Shown: piece by piece, positions 1-6,066 of the stretch
How the letters are laid out: the number at the start of each line of letters is the position of its first letter
How positions within the stretch are numbered: position 1 is the first letter of the stretch
From: Kordiimonadaceae bacterium
GTDB lineage: Bacteria > Pseudomonadota > Alphaproteobacteria > Sphingomonadales > Emcibacteraceae
NCBI GenBank assembly: GCA_018699075.1
Contig: JABIPV010000115.1
Location: 1 to 10,816 of the forward strand
DNA length: 10,816 bases
Direction: 5' to 3'
The notes under the pieces: generated by a model
Told to the model about the DNA's origin: nothing
What the model saw: only the letters and a program-made list of their open reading frames with translations
Database searches by the model: none
Translations under genes and position numbers: made by a program

Positions 1-1
1 C

Positions 2-58
2 CGCGCTGCAAGACAAGCAGGCGGTGGCGCCAATCCACCACAAGGAGGTAACCAATGA
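2..58 (+). CDS. C-terminal end of an upstream gene, probably an RND periplasmic adaptor (partial)
   Basis: One frame stays open from the window edge to a TGA at 56-58 that overlaps the ATG of the RND permease (ATGA). The 18 visible residues are rich in Gly, Ala, Pro, Gln and Asn (ending GGANPPQGGNQ), a low-complexity tail often seen at the end of HlyD/AcrA-type membrane fusion proteins. RND permease genes usually follow their adaptor gene, and the 4-base overlap suggests translational coupling. The adaptor identity rests on context only; no adaptor domain is visible. Another frame is also open across this edge, but it continues far into the permease gene as a shadow. Confidence 0.5.
   Translation, partial: RAARQAGGGANPPQGGNQ
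42..49 (+). promoter_or_regulatory. Strong ribosome-binding site of the RND permease
   Basis: AAGGAGGT is a full anti-Shine-Dalgarno match five bases before the ATG at 55. An in-frame TAA at 49-51 excludes any earlier start, so the site fixes the start codon. Confidence 0.85.
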
Positions 59-3000
59 AGAATTTAATCGCATGGTTCGCGGAAAATCACGTTGCCGCAA
101 ATTTATTGATGGTTTTGATCATCGTCGGTGGTGTAGTCAGTTTACCGCTTCTAAGAACAGAAGTGTTTCCCGTTGTTTCTGCTGATGAAATTCAAGTTTC
201 AGTTAGTTATCTTGGCGCAGGCCCTGCGGAAGTCGAAGTAAATATAACCATCCCTATTGAAGAAACTTTAAAAGGTGTGGCCAATATTAAAAAGATGTCA
301 TCTCGTTCTTCAAGAGGCAGTTCACGTGTAACATTACAATTACTGCCTGGTGCAAATATTCAAACTGTCATGGATGAAGTACAGTCGCGTATTGATGGCA
401 TTCGTGCTTTCCCCCGTGATATCGAACCGCCACGTGTGCGTCAAAATATCCAAAATGATGATATTATTGATGTCATTGTTTCCGGTGATGCCGACCAAAA
501 AACACTTGCCAATGTGGCAAGACGGGTAAAGGCGGATTTGCTTGCGCTTCCTGATGTAACGTTAATCGATATTCGCGGTATGCCGCCAACAACAATTAGT
601 ATTGAAGTATCAGAATTTGATCTGCGTCGTCTTGGAATTTCTATGGCGACCGTGGCTAAGGCGATTAGCGATAGTTCAGTGGATATTTCCCTCGGTTCAA
701 TCCGTAGTCAAGGTTTCGGTTCTCTGCAAATCAGGGCAGAAGGTCGTGCCTATTACGAAGAAGAATTTGCCGAAATTACCCTTCTTCAACAAGCAAACGG
801 TACGAGAATTAAATTAGGCGATATAGCGACCATTAAAGATGGCGTGAGCGAACGTTCATTCATTTTCCGCTCAAAAGGTAAGCCATCAATTACCATGGAA
901 ACCCAGCTCAGCCCGGGTCAAGATGTTCTTAAACTCACGACTGCCGTAAAAGAATATCTTAAGGTTGCCGCACCTACATTTCCACAAGGAATTACCGTCA
1001 CCACATGGCGCGATGATAGTGTAGAATTTTATCAACGGCTTGATATGTTAATCTCCAACAGTATAACAGGCCTTATTCTTGTTTTCTTCTTACTTGTGAT
1101 GTTCTTACGACTTGATCTAGCCCTTTGGGTGACTTTTGGTATTGTTATTGCCTTTAGTGGCGCCTTTATGGTGATGAAATTCTTTGATTTTTCCGTTAAT
1201 CAAATTTCGTTGTTCGGCTTTTTGCTGGTGCTTGGGATCGTGGTGGATGATGCCATTGTGGTCGGTGAGGGGATACATGCGACCCAGCGAACTAAATTTA
1301 AAGGTTTAAAAGGCGCCATTTACGGTGCGCAAAGTTTGTCGCTTCCCATTATTCTTTCTGTATTTACTACTATTTTGGCTGTTGTGCCTTTACTCCTTTT
1401 TCAATCTGAAACGGGGCAACAGGCACGTGATATTGCGGTTGTGGTATCCGGTGCACTTATATTCTCACTGGTGGAATGTTTACTTATTCTGCCATGCCAT
1501 TTATCGGGTACAAAGCATTTCGAACTTCCATATGCGTGGTATCAAAAATTCTTAACTTTCCAGCGTAAGGTTGCTCAGTGGCTGATTGATTTTGCCAGAT
1601 ATAAATATAAGCCATTTATTGAAAAATGCTTACGGGTAAAATATTTAACGGCGGCTTCCTTTTTCGCGGTATTAATACTGTTTACGACAGCATATGTTCT
1701 TGGATTTATTCGTTCATCTTTCAACCCCGAAATTCCGAGTAATATGCTTCGTTATTCAATTGAATTATCGGAAACAGCTCCAGAAGGTACCCATGAAAGA
1801 TTTCATGATAAAATGATTGAAGCCATTAGTGGTCCAGGCGGTATTGAAGATGAATATGAAGAGAAAACAGGCTTACAGCGCAATGTTCTTTTTCCCAACT
1901 ATAGTAGTTTTGCATTCGGCACGCGTATTTTTATGTCGCTTGAGATGTCTTCAGAAGCGATGGCCGTTCTTGATGCAGAAACAATCATGAATGAATGGCA
2001 AGAACGGGTCGGGGAAGTACCGGAAGCCGTGGAAGTCACACTGCGTAATTCCAGAAATACTGGCCGTCGTGGTGGTGATCTGAGCTTTTATGTCTCTGCC
2101 AGTAATGACAGTGATCTTGAAGCAGCCGTTGAGCGTGTGAAGCTTGAAATGCGTGATATTCAGGGCCTAACACAAATTTATGATAATCGTGACCGAACGG
2201 GTCAAGAACTAAGGCTTACCCTAAAACCGGAAGCGGAACATTATGGCCTAACGCTCGGGACACTAGGTGATCAAGTACGCCTTGGTTTTTATGGCCGAAT
2301 TGTACAGCGTATTCCTCGTGACGGTGAAACAATTGACATACATGTTCGTTACCCACTATCCGCGCGTCAGAATTTGAATGCCTTGCGGGAAATGTATATT
2401 AGAACGCCAGACGGCGGTGAGATACCTTTTAACATGGTTGCTGAAATGGAATATGCACCGGTTTTAAATTCACCGGAACGTATTAATGGTCAAAATATCA
2501 TTAAAGTTCAGGCACGTATGAATAAAAATATTGTCTCTCCTTATGAGGCTTTCCAATTTCTTCAAAACGGTATTTTCATTGATCTTTCAAGCGAGATCAG
2601 CGGATTTACCGTAATTCCGGACGGACAAGTGGAAGAACAAACCATATTCTTTGGTGAAATTTCTTTCTATCTTTCATTAGTTCTTCTTGCCATTTATGCT
2701 TTGCTGGCCATTGGTCTTCGGTCATATGTTGAACCGTTGATTATTTTAACGGCGGTGCCGTTTGGCTTTGTGGGCGCGCTTATTGGTCATTTAATTGTTG
2801 ATATGCCCGTTAGTCTTTATTCGTTCCTTGGGCTATTTGCCGCATCGGGTGTGGTTATCAATGATAACCTCGTGCTTGTTGATTGTATTAAGAGATTGAA
2901 AAAAGAAGGAATGAAGTTTACCGAGGCGATCGCAGAAGGCGGACGTATGCGCTTTAGGGCGATTATCCTAACCTCGATAACAACTTTTGTTGGTCTTGTT

Positions 3001-3216
3001 CCGATTATGCTTGAAACAAGTTATCAAGCGATCTTTATTATTCCGATGGTGGTATCGCTGACATTTGGCGTGCTTTTCGCAACCATGATTACATTGATTT
3101 TGGTGCCATGCCTCTATGATATTAAAGACGGAATTTCTGAGAAACTCTCGTTCCTTAAATCAACGGATGACCGTGGAGTGAGTGAAGAAGCAAAAGAAGT
3201 TGGTGCTGCCGAATAA
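55..3216 (+). CDS. RND-family efflux transporter permease subunit (AcrB/HAE1-like)
   Basis: A 1053-residue inner-membrane proton-driven exporter of the AcrB type, expected to form a trimer and work with a periplasmic adaptor and an outer-membrane channel. The family layout is complete: TM1 near residues 13-33, a first periplasmic domain near 35-330, TM2-TM6 near 334-482, TM7 near 531-551, a second periplasmic domain near 555-865, and TM8-TM12 from about 868 to 1020. The TM4 proton-relay pair is present (VVDDAIVV, D398 and D399), as is the TM11 arginine motif RMRFR (R966). The TM10 position equivalent to AcrB Lys940 is Asn936 (VINDNLVLV), so this is not a canonical AcrB; it may belong to an RND clade with a different relay. 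The substrate cannot be read from the sequence. It probably follows its adaptor gene in an operon and converges on the ferredoxin gene. Length is normal and there is no frameshift. Confidence 0.95.
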   Translation: MKNLIAWFAENHVAANLLMVLIIVGGVVSLPLLRTEVFPVVSADEIQVSVSYLGAGPAEVEVNITIPIEETLKGVANIKKMSSRSSRGSSRVTLQLLPGANIQTVMDEVQSRIDGIRAFPRDIEPPRVRQNIQNDDIIDVIVSGDADQKTLANVARRVKADLLALPDVTLIDIRGMPPTTISIEVSEFDLRRLGISMATVAKAISDSSVDISLGSIRSQGFGSLQIRAEGRAYYEEEFAEITLLQQANGTRIKLGDIATIKDGVSERSFIFRSKGKPSITMETQLSPGQDVLKLTTAVKEYLKVAAPTFPQGITVTTWRDDSVEFYQRLDMLISNSITGLILVFFLLVMFLRLDLALWVTFGIVIAFSGAFMVMKFFDFSVNQISLFGFLLVLGIVVDDAIVVGEGIHATQRTKFKGLKGAIYGAQSLSLPIILSVFTTILAVVPLLLFQSETGQQARDIAVVVSGALIFSLVECLLILPCHLSGTKHFELPYAWYQKFLTFQRKVAQWLIDFARYKYKPFIEKCLRVKYLTAASFFAVLILFTTAYVLGFIRSSFNPEIPSNMLRYSIELSETAPEGTHERFHDKMIEAISGPGGIEDEYEEKTGLQRNVLFPNYSSFAFGTRIFMSLEMSSEAMAVLDAETIMNEWQERVGEVPEAVEVTLRNSRNTGRRGGDLSFYVSASNDSDLEAAVERVKLEMRDIQGLTQIYDNRDRTGQELRLTLKPEAEHYGLTLGTLGDQVRLGFYGRIVQRIPRDGETIDIHVRYPLSARQNLNALREMYIRTPDGGEIPFNMVAEMEYAPVLNSPERINGQNIIKVQARMNKNIVSPYEAFQFLQNGIFIDLSSEISGFTVIPDGQVEEQTIFFGEISFYLSLVLLAIYALLAIGLRSYVEPLIILTAVPFGFVGALIGHLIVDMPVSLYSFLGLFAASGVVINDNLVLVDCIKRLKKEGMKFTEAIAEGGRMRFRAIILTSITTFVGLVPIMLETSYQAIFIIPMVVSLTFGVLFATMITLILVPCLYDIKDGISEKLSFLKSTDDRGVSEEAKEVGAAE

Positions 3217-3229
3217 GGACCAAAACTTA

Positions 3230-3544
3230 TTATGGATGAAGAACTTTGACGGTCATACCGTCGAGTTCTTCACTCATTTCAATTTGACAACTAAGCCGAC
3301 TGCCTATGGTGCGGTTATCGAGAAAGTCCAGTAAGGAGCTTTCGTCTTCGTCTGCTTGCCCAGCTATTTTCCTATAGTCTTGGGGGATAACAATATGACA
3401 AGTGGCACAAGCACATCCACCACCGCAATCTGCATCTATCCCGTCGATATCATTATTGACGGCAATTTCCATTAAAGTATGACCTAGTTCGGCCTCAACA
3501 GTCTGTTCTTTATTATCGGGGGATATATAAGTAAGGGTAGGCAT
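3230..3544 (-). CDS. Adrenodoxin-type 2Fe-2S ferredoxin
   Basis: A 104-residue soluble electron carrier of the vertebrate-type/adrenodoxin family (usual length about 105). The cluster motif is C40-x5-C46-x2-C49 with the fourth ligand C86 in the SCQIEM segment; C44 is an additional cysteine inside the loop (CGGGCACATC). The central acidic stretch (ADEDESSLLDFL, about 64-75) matches the partner-docking helix of this family. Related proteins feed electrons to cytochrome P450s, aromatic oxygenases or Fe-S cluster assembly, but no such partner or reductase is in the window, so its client is unknown. A weak GGAA site lies seven bases before the start. It lies 27 bp downstream of the Lrp-like gene on the same strand and may be cotranscribed with it. 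Its last codons form a strong hairpin. Confidence 0.93.
   Translation of the reverse strand: MPTLTYISPDNKEQTVEAELGHTLMEIAVNNDIDGIDADCGGGCACATCHIVIPQDYRKIAGQADEDESSLLDFLDNRTIGSRLSCQIEMSEELDGMTVKVLHP
3238..3271. terminator. Hairpin at the convergent RND/ferredoxin junction, possible bidirectional terminator
   Basis: The left arm at 3238-3253 and the right arm at 3257-3271 pair as 8 bp (GAAGAACT), a 2-versus-1-base internal loop, then 6 bp (GACGGT), closed by a 3-base loop. It lies inside the ferredoxin coding end, 22 bp beyond the RND stop. Neither side carries an immediate run of T; on the ferredoxin strand a TTTT follows about 13 bases after the stem. It could end or stabilise both converging transcripts, but part of the symmetry may come from the coding sequence (ELDGMTVKVL). 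Confidence 0.4.
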
Positions 3545-3571
3545 TGAAATTTCCGTTTTTAATTTTTGTTC

Positions 3572-4081
3572 TTAATGTTCACTGACTTTGACTGCGCTGC
3601 TGGCTTTTATTTCTTCCATTACAACGTAAGTGTGAGTTGCACTGATATCTTCGATACTTGAAAGTTTTTCACCTAAAAACCGTCTGTAATGTTCCATATC
3701 ACTGGTTCTTACCTTGATTAAATAATCAAAACCACCGGCGACCATATGGCATTCCTGAACTTCGTCCATTTCCATAATTACGCGGCGAAAATTATCAAGC
3801 GCGCGTGTTGTTGTCCGGCCAAGTGAAACTTCAATGAATGAAACGAGGGCCGCATCAAGCATACGTGGGTCGAGGATGGCCACATATCCTTTTATAAAGC
3901 CTTCTTTTTCAAGGCGCTTCACACGTTCAAGACATGGTGTTGGGCTTAGATGGACCATTTCTGCCAATTTTACATTGGAAATACGGCCGTCAACTTGCAG
4001 TTTTTTTAATATGTTTCGATCAATTTTATCCAATTTGCGTGACGTATATTGGCCCGGTAATTGACCTCTTGATTTTACCAT
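3572..4081 (-). CDS. Lrp/AsnC-family transcriptional regulator (Lrp- or PutR-like)
   Basis: A 169-residue DNA-binding regulator very close in sequence to E. coli Lrp as I remember it (shared DRNIL, DGRISNV, LSPTPCLERV, TYVVMEE). An N-terminal winged helix-turn-helix spans about 17-75 (recognition helix about 46-57) and the effector-binding RAM domain about 80-155, including GGFDYLIK, where D119 aligns with E. coli Lrp D114, a residue I recall from leucine-response mutants. An in-frame TAA at 4094-4096 on the minus strand bounds the start; AAGAG lies about nine bases upstream. Lrp proteins sense amino acids and form octamers or dimers that wrap DNA. The nearby sdaA is an Lrp target in E. coli, and putA is activated by Lrp-type PutR in several alphaproteobacteria, so both are likely targets. 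Global Lrp or local PutR cannot be decided from one window. Confidence 0.93.
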   Translation of the reverse strand: MVKSRGQLPGQYTSRKLDKIDRNILKKLQVDGRISNVKLAEMVHLSPTPCLERVKRLEKEGFIKGYVAILDPRMLDAALVSFIEVSLGRTTTRALDNFRRVIMEMDEVQECHMVAGGFDYLIKVRTSDMEHYRRFLGEKLSSIEDISATHTYVVMEEIKASSAVKVSEH

Positions 4082-4142
4082 GGTTTTTATCTCTTATAAT
4101 TATTGATTCAATAGAAGAAAGGCACAAAGAATCGAATTTTTT

Positions 4143-4157
4143 CAATATTTTATGCTA
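4143..4157. promoter_or_regulatory. Candidate Lrp-type operator upstream of lrp
   Basis: CAATATTTTATGCTA matches the E. coli Lrp consensus YAGHAWATTWTDCTR at 13 of 15 positions (mismatches at positions 3 and 7). It lies 62 bp from the lrp start and covers a TAAAAT -10-like hexamer on the lrp strand, which would suit autorepression. The consensus is AT-rich and degenerate, so chance matches occur. Confidence 0.35.
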
Positions 4158-4236
4158 ATAACTTGCAAAAATACAGTTTTAAATATATTTTGAATTTTAC
4201 ACAGTGTTTATGAGTGAAAATTATAACGAACTGTAG

Positions 4237-4304
4237 TTGACTTTGATTGTTAAGGGGCGTAAACGATTGTTTTTAGGGCATCAAATTGCCACAATTAAAG
4301 TCAA
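4237..4304. repeat. Long imperfect inverted repeat in the divergent region
   Basis: TTGACTTTGATTG at 4237-4249 and CAATTAAAGTCAA at 4292-4304 are inverted copies with 12 of 13 positions matching; the one mismatch would be a G-U pair in plus-strand RNA, and the inner T4250/A4291 pair also fits. The interval of about 40 bases holds a small hairpin, GGCA (4277-4280) with TGCC (4287-4290). It could be a paired operator or a structured RNA leader. Confidence 0.45.
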
Positions 4305-4312
4305 TAATGTAT

Positions 4313-4337
4313 TTTAGTAGAAGTTTTCAGTACTAAA
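4313..4337. repeat. Perfect 7-bp inverted repeat before the small ORF
   Basis: TTTAGTA (4313-4319) and TACTAAA (4331-4337) are exact inverted copies separated by 11 bases, ending 16 bases before the small ORF start and next to its ribosome-binding site. Possible operator or leader hairpin; low sequence complexity leaves chance open. Confidence 0.35.
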
Positions 4338-4353
4338 TAAATAGGTTAATACC

Positions 4354-4500
4354 ATGAGTGAACAAACGATCGAAGAGCTTGCAAAGAAACTTATTCGTAG
4401 AATGGGCCGGAGCCAAGCAATTGAGATTTGTGAAGCGAATAAATGGATCAGGGTTTTAGAACATATCAGAAACCTAGATAAGAGTGTACATAGCTCATAA
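4354..4500 (+). CDS. Small hypothetical protein, 48 residues
   Basis: An ATG-to-TAA ORF of 48 codons with AGG at 4343-4345, eight bases before the start, and codon use like its neighbours. The product begins MSEQTIEELAKKLIRRMGRS and looks like a short amphipathic, mainly helical, basic cytoplasmic protein with one Cys (C26) and one Trp (W31); there is no signal peptide, membrane segment or recognised domain. The regular helix pattern and the codon-like composition, in contrast with the AT-rich DNA on both sides, argue that it is real. It lies 59 bp before sdaA on the same strand and may share its transcript. I do not recognise the family, so no function is proposed. Confidence 0.6.
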   Translation: MSEQTIEELAKKLIRRMGRSQAIEICEANKWIRVLEHIRNLDKSVHSS

Positions 4501-4559
4501 AATGCGTTAGTTCTCTTTTCTAAACTTAACTCCCTAAAAATTGTATTAAGGGTGGGGAC

Positions 4560-5933
4560 ATGTATTACAGCGTTTTCAACCTTTTTAAGATCGGTATTGG
4601 CCCTTCAAGTTCCCATACTGTGGGCCCTATGATTGCGGCTAAAAACTTTCTAACGTCAATTTCAAATATTGCCGATGTATTCTCTGTGAAGGTAGATGTT
4701 TATGGCTCACTTGCTTTAACGGGCCATGGTCATGCGACCGATAAGGCTATTCTCCTTGGCCTTGAAGGTTATGAGCCCGCCACCATCGATCCCGCTATTA
4801 TCGATGACCGCTTTGAAACCATAAAAGAAACGCAATCCATTAATATATTAGGCCAACATGTAATTGCTTTTTCTCTACGCGAACATATGCCGTTTCATAT
4901 GGAAAAGCTTCTGCCTCGTCATAGTAATGGCCTTTGTTTTACGGCGACCAATATAAACGGTGATGTGATCAGTAGCGAAAACTATTATTCCATAGGGGGT
5001 GGCGCAGTTTTGAATGAAGCTGATTTTGGTCGTAACACCCCGCCTGCAGAGGAAATTCCAGTGCCCTTTCCGTTTGATACGGCGGAGGAGCTGATGGCGG
5101 TTTGTGATAAAAACAATCTTTCAATTGCAGAGTTAATGTGGGCAAATGAAAAAGCATTGATGTCCGAAGAGGATATTAAAAAAGAACTTGATGTTATATA
5201 TGCAGCTATGGAGTTTTCCATTGATCGCGGCTGTGCGGCAACGGGTAAACTGCCCGGATCTTTAAATGTCACCAGACGGGCAGCTCAGTTTCTGTCTTCT
5301 TTAAAAGAAGCGCAGGAAAAGCAGCTTGGTGATCCGTCGGTAATTCTTGATTGGATTAATCTGTGGGCCCTAGCTGTGAACGAAGAAAATGCGGCGGGGG
5401 GACGAGTTGTCACCGCGCCTACCAATGGCGCCGCAGGTATTATCCCCGCAGTGCTTAGATATTATGATCGTTTTTATAATCGTGATGGTGATAAAAGAAA
5501 AGTTTATGATTTTCTTTTAACCGCGACGGCGATTGGTTCTCTTTATAAAAAGAACGCATCCATATCCGGTGCCGAAGTAGGTTGCCAAGGTGAAGTTGGC
5601 GTGGCGTGTTCTATGGCCGCTGCAGGACTTACGGCTATAAAGGGTGGAACAGTTATGCAAGTGGAAAATGCTGCAGAAATTGGTATGGAGCATAATTTAG
5701 GTCTAACCTGTGATCCAATTGGTGGGCTGGTTCAAATTCCCTGCATCGAACGTAATGCTATGGGAGCTGTTAAGGCTATTGATGCATCACGTCTAGCCCT
5801 ACGTGGTGATGGGCTTCATCATGTATCACTCGATAAAGTGATCGAAACCATGCGCCAAACCGGGAAAGATATGCAAGCTAAGTATAAAGAAACTTCCAAA
5901 GGTGGTCTTGCGGTTAATGTTGTGGAATGTTAA
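4560..5933 (+). CDS. sdaA: L-serine dehydratase (L-serine ammonia-lyase), iron-sulfur, single chain
   Basis: A 457-residue cytoplasmic enzyme converting L-serine to pyruvate and ammonia with a 4Fe-4S cluster instead of PLP. The beta domain comes first (about 1-150) with the family signature GIGPSSSHTVGP at 12-23; the catalytic alpha domain follows (about 185-450) with TAPTNGAAGIIPAV, GCQGEVGVACS and TCDPIGGLVQIPC. C342, C384 and C395 align with the three cluster cysteines of the Legionella enzyme (C343, C385, C396), and the very last residue, C457, matches its C-terminal 'tail-in-mouth' cysteine (C458) that caps the open iron site. Length fits E. coli SdaA (454). The start follows AAGGGTGGGG and matches the family N-terminus. 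It lies between the small ORF and putA. Lrp control is likely by analogy with E. coli sdaA. Confidence 0.97.
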   Translation: MYYSVFNLFKIGIGPSSSHTVGPMIAAKNFLTSISNIADVFSVKVDVYGSLALTGHGHATDKAILLGLEGYEPATIDPAIIDDRFETIKETQSINILGQHVIAFSLREHMPFHMEKLLPRHSNGLCFTATNINGDVISSENYYSIGGGAVLNEADFGRNTPPAEEIPVPFPFDTAEELMAVCDKNNLSIAELMWANEKALMSEEDIKKELDVIYAAMEFSIDRGCAATGKLPGSLNVTRRAAQFLSSLKEAQEKQLGDPSVILDWINLWALAVNEENAAGGRVVTAPTNGAAGIIPAVLRYYDRFYNRDGDKRKVYDFLLTATAIGSLYKKNASISGAEVGCQGEVGVACSMAAAGLTAIKGGTVMQVENAAEIGMEHNLGLTCDPIGGLVQIPCIERNAMGAVKAIDASRLALRGDGLHHVSLDKVIETMRQTGKDMQAKYKETSKGGLAVNVVEC

Positions 5934-5997
5934 CAGCATAAAATTCTATTTAAATGCCAATAATGTAGATAATATATCGGTAATTTTGCCAATATAG

Positions 5998-6012
5998 TAA
6001 CATATTCTGCTA
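5998..6012. promoter_or_regulatory. Candidate Lrp/PutR operator upstream of putA
   Basis: TAACATATTCTGCTA matches the E. coli Lrp consensus YAGHAWATTWTDCTR at 13 of 15 positions. It overlaps an 18-base imperfect dyad at 5995-6012 (TAG...ATAT...CTA) and the candidate -35 and spacer of putA. This fits a binding site for the nearby Lrp-like regulator but has not been tested against background frequency. Confidence 0.38.
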
Positions 6013-6022
6013 TCTATTTGAT

Positions 6023-6062
6023 AATGTCCTGTTCATAACACTTTTTAATGAATTAGGACATT
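6023..6062. promoter_or_regulatory. Dyad/hairpin covering the putA ribosome-binding site
   Basis: AATGTCCT (6023-6030) and AGGACATT (6055-6062) are perfect 8-bp inverted copies; inside them TTCAT (6032-6036) and ATGAA (6048-6052) form a second 5-bp pair, leaving an 11-base loop. The right arm contains AGGA (6055-6058), the putA Shine-Dalgarno eight bases before the ATG, so an RNA hairpin would hide it. If transcription starts near 6032 the outer left arm is not transcribed by that promoter, and the dyad would rather be a DNA operator, or would fold only on read-through RNA from sdaA. Confidence 0.5.
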
Positions 6063-6066
6063 TGCT

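Larger units (their letters stand above)
4082..4353. promoter_or_regulatory. AT-rich divergent control region between lrp and the small ORF/sdaA
   Basis: About 270 bases without a convincing gene. It contains an Lrp-consensus match overlapping a TAAAAT -10-like hexamer for the minus strand (4147-4152), a long inverted repeat (4237-4304), and a 7-bp inverted repeat (4313-4337) just before the small ORF. For the plus strand a weak promoter can be drawn as TTGCCA (4286-4291), 18 bases, TATTTT (4310-4315); TTGACT at 4237-4242 is another -35-like hexamer without a good -10. Divergent promoters are expected here from gene orientation; the exact hexamers are guesses. Confidence 0.55.
5934..6066 (+). 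promoter_or_regulatory. putA upstream region with candidate promoter
   Basis: AT-rich gap between sdaA and putA. The best promoter-like pair is GTAACA (5997-6002), a 17-base spacer and GATAAT (6020-6025), which match the sigma-70 consensus at 4 of 6 and 5 of 6 positions. Transcription would begin near 6032. No terminator hairpin with a T-run is seen after sdaA, so read-through from sdaA is also possible. Confidence 0.4.

Noticed and set aside
3834..4158. Two overlapping plus-strand ORFs of 74-76 codons opposite the lrp gene
   Set aside because: They are antisense to a clear Lrp-family gene and have no family-like sequence; both are shadows.
4172..4235. TACAGTT/AACTGTA inverted pair in the divergent region
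   Set aside because: Seven-base arms 50 bases apart in AT-rich DNA are expected by chance; no supporting structure between them.
4525..4552. Possible hairpin (CTTAA/TTAAG or CCCT/AGGG) before sdaA that could be a terminator or hide its ribosome-binding site
   Set aside because: Arms are only 4-5 bp with loops of 13 bases or more and no T-run; too weak to call.
4969..5272. Minus-strand ORFs of 62 and 95 codons opposite sdaA
   Set aside because: Antisense to conserved SdaA coding sequence, with composition typical of a reverse-strand shadow.
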